Of a DNA stretch of 64,000 bases, positions 59,683-64,000 are shown in pieces. Under the pieces are notes generated by a model that had not been told where the DNA came from, made no database searches, and was given only the letters and a program-made list of their open reading frames with translations. Within the stretch, counting starts at the first letter, position 1. Each line of letters begins with the position of its first letter. Source of the DNA: Lachnoclostridium sp. An131 (GTDB taxonomy: Bacteria; Bacillota; Clostridia; Lachnospirales; Lachnospiraceae); NCBI RefSeq assembly GCF_002160825.1, contig NZ_NFLI01000003.1:1-64000 (forward strand), given 5' to 3'. A program made the translations under genes and the position numbers.

Positions 59683-60372
59683 ATGGAACGGATCTTAGTA
59701 GTGGAAGACGACCTGGCCCTGAACGCCGGTCTTTGTTTTGAACTGGATACAGGCGGCTATTCCTCTGCCGCTGCCTATACCTGCGCCAAAGCCCGCTATC
59801 TTGTGCGGGAGGAGCGCTTTTCCCTGGCCCTTCTGGACGTAAATCTGCCGGACGGGAACGGCTTTGACCTGTGCCGGGAAATCAAGGAGCTCCGCCCAGA
59901 GCTTCCGGTCATCTTTCTGACGGCCAATGATCTGGAGGAAGATGTGCTCTCCGGCTTTGACATGGGCGCTGAGGACTATGTAACCAAGCCCTTCAACATG
60001 AAAATCCTGCTGCGGCGGATAGAAGTGGCGCTGCGGCGAGGAAAGGAGAAGTCCTCTGTTCCGACAGACCGCTGGAGCGACGGCTTTCTGCTTCTCGATT
60101 TTTCTTCTCTCACCGCAGTCCGCGGCGGAGAAAAGCTGGCCATCACCCCCAACGAATACAAGCTTCTGAAGACGCTGACGGAGAATTCCGGGCGGATTCT
60201 CACCCGCCAGCTTCTTTTGGAGCGTCTCTGGGACAGCGGCGGAAATTTCATCGATGATCATACCCTCACCGTGACCATGAACCGTCTGCGGGCCAAAATC
60301 GAAGACGATGACCATCCCTACATTAAGACAGTCCGGGGCATGGGCTATATCTGGACAGGAGGAAATACATGA
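59683..60372 (+). CDS. OmpR/PhoB family response regulator (BceR-like)
   Basis: 229 aa from ATG 59683 (GAGGAG about 11 nt upstream). Receiver domain: ILVVEDDLALN, Asp in LALLDVNLPDG, FLTAN, and EDYVTKPF. Winged helix: ITPNEYKLLKTLTENSGR and MNRLRAKIEDDDHPYIKTVRGMGYIW. It starts a module with a kinase-ATPase fusion and a permease, as in peptide-antibiotic (BceRSAB) systems. The stop overlaps the next ATG by 4 nt (ATGA). It should bind DNA upstream of the transporter genes. Confidence 0.93.
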   Translation: MERILVVEDDLALNAGLCFELDTGGYSSAAAYTCAKARYLVREERFSLALLDVNLPDGNGFDLCREIKELRPELPVIFLTANDLEEDVLSGFDMGAEDYVTKPFNMKILLRRIEVALRRGKEKSSVPTDRWSDGFLLLDFSSLTAVRGGEKLAITPNEYKLLKTLTENSGRILTRQLLLERLWDSGGNFIDDHTLTVTMNRLRAKIEDDDHPYIKTVRGMGYIWTGGNT

Positions 60373-61871
60373 GAAAGCATAAAAACATAAAATTTCTGCG
60401 TTTTTCCATCCTTCTTCTCATGCTTCTGCTCATCGCTCTCCTGCTCTGGCTTCTGTGGAAATTCGTCCCCAGAGCCTCCGTCCGCTTTTGTCTGCTTGCG
60501 GTCTGCGCCGGAATTCTTGCAGCCGCAGGGCTGCTGAACTGGTATCAGCGCCTTCAGATCTCCTCCTTTGCGGGCGAGATCTGCGAGACCCTGGACGCGC
60601 TTATGTCCGGCCGCCAGCCGGAGGATTATCATCCTTACGAGGATTCCCTGACCTCCCGGGTCCAGGGTAAGCTTCTGCAATATTACGACATTATGAACGA
60701 GGGAAAGCTCCAGAGCCAGAAGGACAAAGAGACTATTCAGGGACTGGTCAGTGATATCTCCCATCAGGTGAAGACACCTGTGGCAAACCTGCGTCTCTAT
60801 GCGGGAATTCTGAAAAATCCCGCGCTTCCCGCGGAAAAGCGGAACGAATTTCTGGGAACCATGAACGGTCAGATCGACAAGCTGGATTTTCTTTTGCAGT
60901 CCCTGATCAAAATGTCCCGTCTGGAAACCGGAACCTTTGCCCTTCATATAACGGAAGCGCCCTTAAAGGATACCATTGCCGCCGCCATGAGTACCGTCTG
61001 GGCCAGGGCGGAAGAAAAGGGCATCGCGCTTCTGGCAGACTGCGACAGCGGGATTACCGTGCAGCACGATCCCAAATGGACCGCGGAGGCTCTTGGCAAC
61101 ATTCTGGACAACGCCGTCAAATATACGCCCGGCGGCGGAAGCGTCGCCATTACCGTGCGCCCCTGGCAGTTCTACACCCGCATTGACATTACGGACACGG
61201 GCACAGGGATTCCCGAGGAGCATTACAACGATATCTTCCAGCGCTTTTACCGCGGGCAGGAAGCCGCCGCCCTGGACGGCATCGATCTTGCCATCAAAAA
61301 GGGAAAATTCACCGCCATCATCGGCGCTTCCGGCTCCGGGAAAACCACCCTTCTCAATATGCTTGGGGGACTGGACACTCCGGACGAAGGAGAAGTCATC
61401 GTGGACGGCGTAAGCCTGGCCGGACTGAAGGAAAAAGAACTGGCTGTCTTCCGCCGCGGCAAGGTGGGCTTCGTCTACCAGAATTTCAATCTGATTCCCA
61501 CGCTTACGGTAAAGGAAAACATGTTATTTCCCTTAAGCCTGGCGGGAAGCACGCCGGACCCCGTCTTTTTTCAGGAGATTCTTTCGCTTCTGCATCTGGA
61601 AGACCGGCAGAACGCTTACCCGAATCAGCTCTCGGGAGGCGGCCAGCAGCGTGTGGCGATTGCCCGTGCCCTGATCGCCAAGCCATCCGTCATTCTGGCG
61701 GACGAGCCCACCGGAAACCTGGACAGTAAAAGCAGCCAGAACGTGCTGGGTCTTCTGAAGCTTTCTGTGGAAACCTGGAAACAGACTCTCGTCATAATCA
61801 CCCACAACCTGGAGATCGCCCAGATGGCCGACCGGGTCATCCGGATCGAAGACGGCAGAATCCGTGCGTAA
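60369..61871 (+). CDS. Fusion of histidine kinase and ABC ATPase (BceS-BceA-like)
   Basis: 500 aa in one frame. Residues 1-300 are a small kinase: two membrane segments (about 8-30 and 38-57), His box SDISHQVKTPVANLRL (His 132), N box LGNILDNAVKYTPGG, G1 ITDTGTGIPEE and F-box IFQRFYRG. At EAAALDGIDLAIKKG the sequence passes into an ABC ATPase: Walker A GASGSGKTT (about 319), signature LSGGGQQRV (about 421), Walker B ILADEPTG. The kinase lacks its G2 box and last 40-50 residues; the ATPase lacks its first 20-25 residues. This looks like one deletion between GGACGGCATCG-like repeats. The ATP site of the kinase is incomplete. Confidence 0.85.
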   Translation: MRKHKNIKFLRFSILLLMLLLIALLLWLLWKFVPRASVRFCLLAVCAGILAAAGLLNWYQRLQISSFAGEICETLDALMSGRQPEDYHPYEDSLTSRVQGKLLQYYDIMNEGKLQSQKDKETIQGLVSDISHQVKTPVANLRLYAGILKNPALPAEKRNEFLGTMNGQIDKLDFLLQSLIKMSRLETGTFALHITEAPLKDTIAAAMSTVWARAEEKGIALLADCDSGITVQHDPKWTAEALGNILDNAVKYTPGGGSVAITVRPWQFYTRIDITDTGTGIPEEHYNDIFQRFYRGQEAAALDGIDLAIKKGKFTAIIGASGSGKTTLLNMLGGLDTPDEGEVIVDGVSLAGLKEKELAVFRRGKVGFVYQNFNLIPTLTVKENMLFPLSLAGSTPDPVFFQEILSLLHLEDRQNAYPNQLSGGGQQRVAIARALIAKPSVILADEPTGNLDSKSSQNVLGLLKLSVETWKQTLVIITHNLEIAQMADRVIRIEDGRIRA

Positions 61872-61883
61872 GGAGGTCTTTCC

Positions 61884-64000
61884 ATGCTTGTAAACAACAA
61901 TCTGAACATCTGCGGGAGGCTGGTCCGCCGGGACTTCCGTTTCCACCGCGTGAAAAATCTGATCCTGATCCTGGCCTGCGCCCTGGTCACCGGACTTTAT
62001 TCCTTTGTCTTTCTGCTGGCCGGCTCCATAGAAGGAGCCTATCTTCTGAACTACCAGTATACCTACGGCTCCACCAGCCATATCCTCTATACAGGGCTGA
62101 CGGAGCACCAGGCAGACATCCTTTCCCGGGACGCCGCCATAAGGTCCTCTGTCCGCCTGAGCTCCGTGGGACAGCTTACGGATGCCGTCATCGGACAGCG
62201 GCAGGTAAAGCTGGCGGTCACTGACCGGGATTACGCGGAAACCGTTCTGTCCATTCCCACCTCCGGCCGCCTGCCGGAACAGAAAGGAGAAATCGCTCTG
62301 GACGAATTTACGATGGATTCTCTGGGTATTCTCCGTGAAGAAGGCGCTCCGGTGGAGCTTTCCTGGACAGATCCGGAAGGGATCTCCCACACCAGCTCCT
62401 TCACCCTCTGCGGCTGGTGGGCCAGCCCCACAAATTTCTCAGAGGCCTGCGCCTGGATTACGGAGGAAACCGCCCGGGACCTCTACCCGGAGTATGACGC
62501 AGAGACTGCCCGGAATACCACTCTTGGCGTCACCCTTTACCAGCCCCGGAATCTGGAAGCGCAGGCGGAACAGCTTCTGGCCAGTCAGGGAATCGCAGGC
62601 GCCGGCTGCACAACCAATCTGGCCTTCAACAGCGCCCGGATGGAACAGGCCCAGAGCAATGCCATGCCCTACTACTATCCGGCGATCCTTGTGCTGATCT
62701 GCGGCTTTCTGATGATCTACGGCATTGTCCATATCGCTTCCGGCCAGGACGGCCTGTTTTTTGCTGAGGTCAAAGCCCTCGGCATGACGCCCCGGCAGAT
62801 CCGCGTCTTTCTGGCGGAGAAGGCCTGTGCTGTCTCCCTGCTGGGAGTCCTCCCCGGTTTTCTCATTGGTTTTCTGCTTCATCTGGCAGTCACAAGCCGG
62901 ATCGTCTCCGGCATGGAAGAGAATCCGGCCCTTTACTTTCTCTCCTGGGGACCCTTTTTCGCAGGAGCAGTCCTTTCCCTTGGCACGACACTGCTCTCTT
63001 ATCTTCTGCCGGCCAGACGCCTGTCCCGCATGACGCCCGCCGGGCTTCTGCGGTCTCTGGACGAAACGCCTGTTCCCGGCAGAAAAAGCGCTTCCGGCAG
63101 CGGAAGAATCCGCCTTCCCGGCCTTGCCTTCCGCGCTCTTCTGCGGGACCGCTTTAAGATGCTGCTCTCTGCGGTAACGCTGCTCCTGGCCCTTTTTCTT
63201 CTGACCTCCGTATGGATACAGTATATCAGCCTGAAAGAAGGCCTCTACCTGGAGGCCATGTCCCCCTGGGACTACACCATTGCCGACGGATCGGCCTATC
63301 TTTCCGTACAGCAGTACAACCAGAACAACCATTCCATCACCGATGAAACCATTGAGGAGCTCCGCTCCCGTCCGGAAGTCCTCCACGTGAGCGCGCTGAA
63401 AACCCGGGAGCTTTCCCTGACCGCGTCTGAAGAACTGCGGCAGCGCCTTATCAGCTATTACAACGCCTCCGAGGAAGAGGGCGGCCCCGCCCGCCGGGAA
63501 ATGATGGAGGGACAGCCCCTCTGGATCGAGGGACTGGAGCGCCTGGAAGAAACCGGAGAATATATGGGCGTCGCAGTTTCTCTCGAGGGAGAATACCTGG
63601 ACTACATTCTGGAAAATGTATCCTTTACCAGCGGGTCCTTTGACGCAGATGCCTTCGCGTCCGGAAATGTGGTGCTCACAGCCGGAGCAAATGCCGCCGG
63701 CCTCTCGTCGGAAGCCGCCGGGGAAACTGTCACGCTGGCCGGAGAGACCTTTGAAGTCCTGGGCTCCATCGCCGACAGCGGAATGATCTTAAACGGCTCC
63801 AACAGTCCTGAGGCTTCCTTCTGTATCTATTATTATATGGCCCCCGCCGCCTTTGACCGGCTGTTTCCGGACCAGGGTGTGCGTCAGGCCGCTGTCAGCA
63901 TCGATCATGGCCGCCAGGAGGCGTTTGAGGCTTATCTTGACGCCTATGAACAGGGACTGAACCGTGGCGTAGGAATCACCCGCCGCAGCGAATATCAGGA
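61884..64000 (+). CDS. FtsX-like ABC permease of the BceAB-like module (partial)
   Basis: Starts at ATG 61884 with AGGAGG 7 nt upstream and runs off the window; 705 residues are visible. It starts MLVNNNLNICGRLVRRDF, then a membrane segment (ILILACALVTGLYSFVF), a large outer domain of about 220 residues, a group of three segments (residues about 270-375, including MIYGIVHIASG), a second set (LLSAVTLLLALFLLTSVWIQ) and a second outer domain. Duplicate FtsX halves are usual for permeases linked to VanR/BceR regulators. It needs an ATPase, here only available as a fusion part. Confidence 0.85.
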   Translation, partial: MLVNNNLNICGRLVRRDFRFHRVKNLILILACALVTGLYSFVFLLAGSIEGAYLLNYQYTYGSTSHILYTGLTEHQADILSRDAAIRSSVRLSSVGQLTDAVIGQRQVKLAVTDRDYAETVLSIPTSGRLPEQKGEIALDEFTMDSLGILREEGAPVELSWTDPEGISHTSSFTLCGWWASPTNFSEACAWITEETARDLYPEYDAETARNTTLGVTLYQPRNLEAQAEQLLASQGIAGAGCTTNLAFNSARMEQAQSNAMPYYYPAILVLICGFLMIYGIVHIASGQDGLFFAEVKALGMTPRQIRVFLAEKACAVSLLGVLPGFLIGFLLHLAVTSRIVSGMEENPALYFLSWGPFFAGAVLSLGTTLLSYLLPARRLSRMTPAGLLRSLDETPVPGRKSASGSGRIRLPGLAFRALLRDRFKMLLSAVTLLLALFLLTSVWIQYISLKEGLYLEAMSPWDYTIADGSAYLSVQQYNQNNHSITDETIEELRSRPEVLHVSALKTRELSLTASEELRQRLISYYNASEEEGGPARREMMEGQPLWIEGLERLEETGEYMGVAVSLEGEYLDYILENVSFTSGSFDADAFASGNVVLTAGANAAGLSSEAAGETVTLAGETFEVLGSIADSGMILNGSNSPEASFCIYYYMAPAAFDRLFPDQGVRQAAVSIDHGRQEAFEAYLDAYEQGLNRGVGITRRSEYQ

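Noticed and set aside
1-64000. CRISPR arrays, tRNA or rRNA genes
   Set aside because: No regularly spaced repeats, no cloverleaf with a clear TTCRA arm, and no rRNA-like conserved sequence were seen.

Overview
The window looks like a chromosomal segment of a spore-forming, strictly anaerobic Clostridia, most likely Lachnospiraceae. The evidence is the gene content: a GerW/YtfJ sporulation protein beside a DUF2953 protein, the cmk-ispH-rpsA string, a sodium-pumping decarboxylase cluster, Rnf subunits, a group-B-like [FeFe]-hydrogenase, a RACo-type corrinoid activator, CbiK and a folT gene behind a tetrahydrofolate riboswitch. Codons are GC-rich, except in an AT-richer stretch at about 21.4-26.3 kb. 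I saw no rRNA, tRNA or CRISPR array.

Layout. At 1-104 the end of an IS3-family (IS150-like) element is cut by the window edge. At 0.25-3 kb lie gerW, its DUF2953 partner, a small membrane protein, a conserved hypothetical and a NUDIX hydrolase. At 3.3-4.8 kb is an NCS2 uracil/xanthine permease on the + strand. From 21.3 down to 4.85 kb runs a nearly unbroken minus-strand series: a FakA-like fragment, cmk, ispH, rpsA, a PF06541 membrane protein, rnfC, rnfD, ruvA, ruvB, zapA, a U32 (RlhA-like) protein, ftsW/rodA, a class B PBP, a CPA2 antiporter and a GH3 enzyme. It covers translation, recombination and cell-wall synthesis.

From 21.4 to 28.2 kb is a decaying accessory region. It holds a response regulator with a truncated kinase, an alpha/beta hydrolase, a cut AAC(3) gene, two XRE regulator remnants, one intact XRE regulator, a shattered proline-iminopeptidase-like gene and a GNAT gene with an amber codon. 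From 28 to 46 kb housekeeping and metabolic genes resume: a BaiN-like flavoprotein, two DUF362 proteins, the five-gene sodium pump/transcarboxylase cluster (36.5 to 31.1 kb), CBS protein, cardiolipin synthase, VanY-like peptidase, NADH oxidase, a GntR-ABC operon and a PcsB-like NlpC/P60 protein.

From 46 to 59 kb there is a redox operon (thioredoxin, a thioredoxin-reductase-like flavoprotein without an NADPH site, a hydrogenase-like iron-sulfur protein, YfcE). It is followed by an M20 peptidase, an SdpR/SdpI-type immunity pair with a visible operator, a CPBP protease, a metal exporter, folT, cbiK, a DUF3786 protein and the corrinoid activator. The last four form a one-carbon/corrinoid neighbourhood. 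The right edge (59.7-64 kb) carries a BceRSAB-like module in which the histidine kinase and the ABC ATPase are fused in frame by a deletion; the permease runs off the window.

The best candidates for something new are the kinase-ATPase fusion, the thioredoxin/hydrogenase operon, the isolated rnfCD pair and a dispersed near-palindromic element of about 50 bp, with four copies in gene leaders; one copy is followed by an intrinsic terminator.
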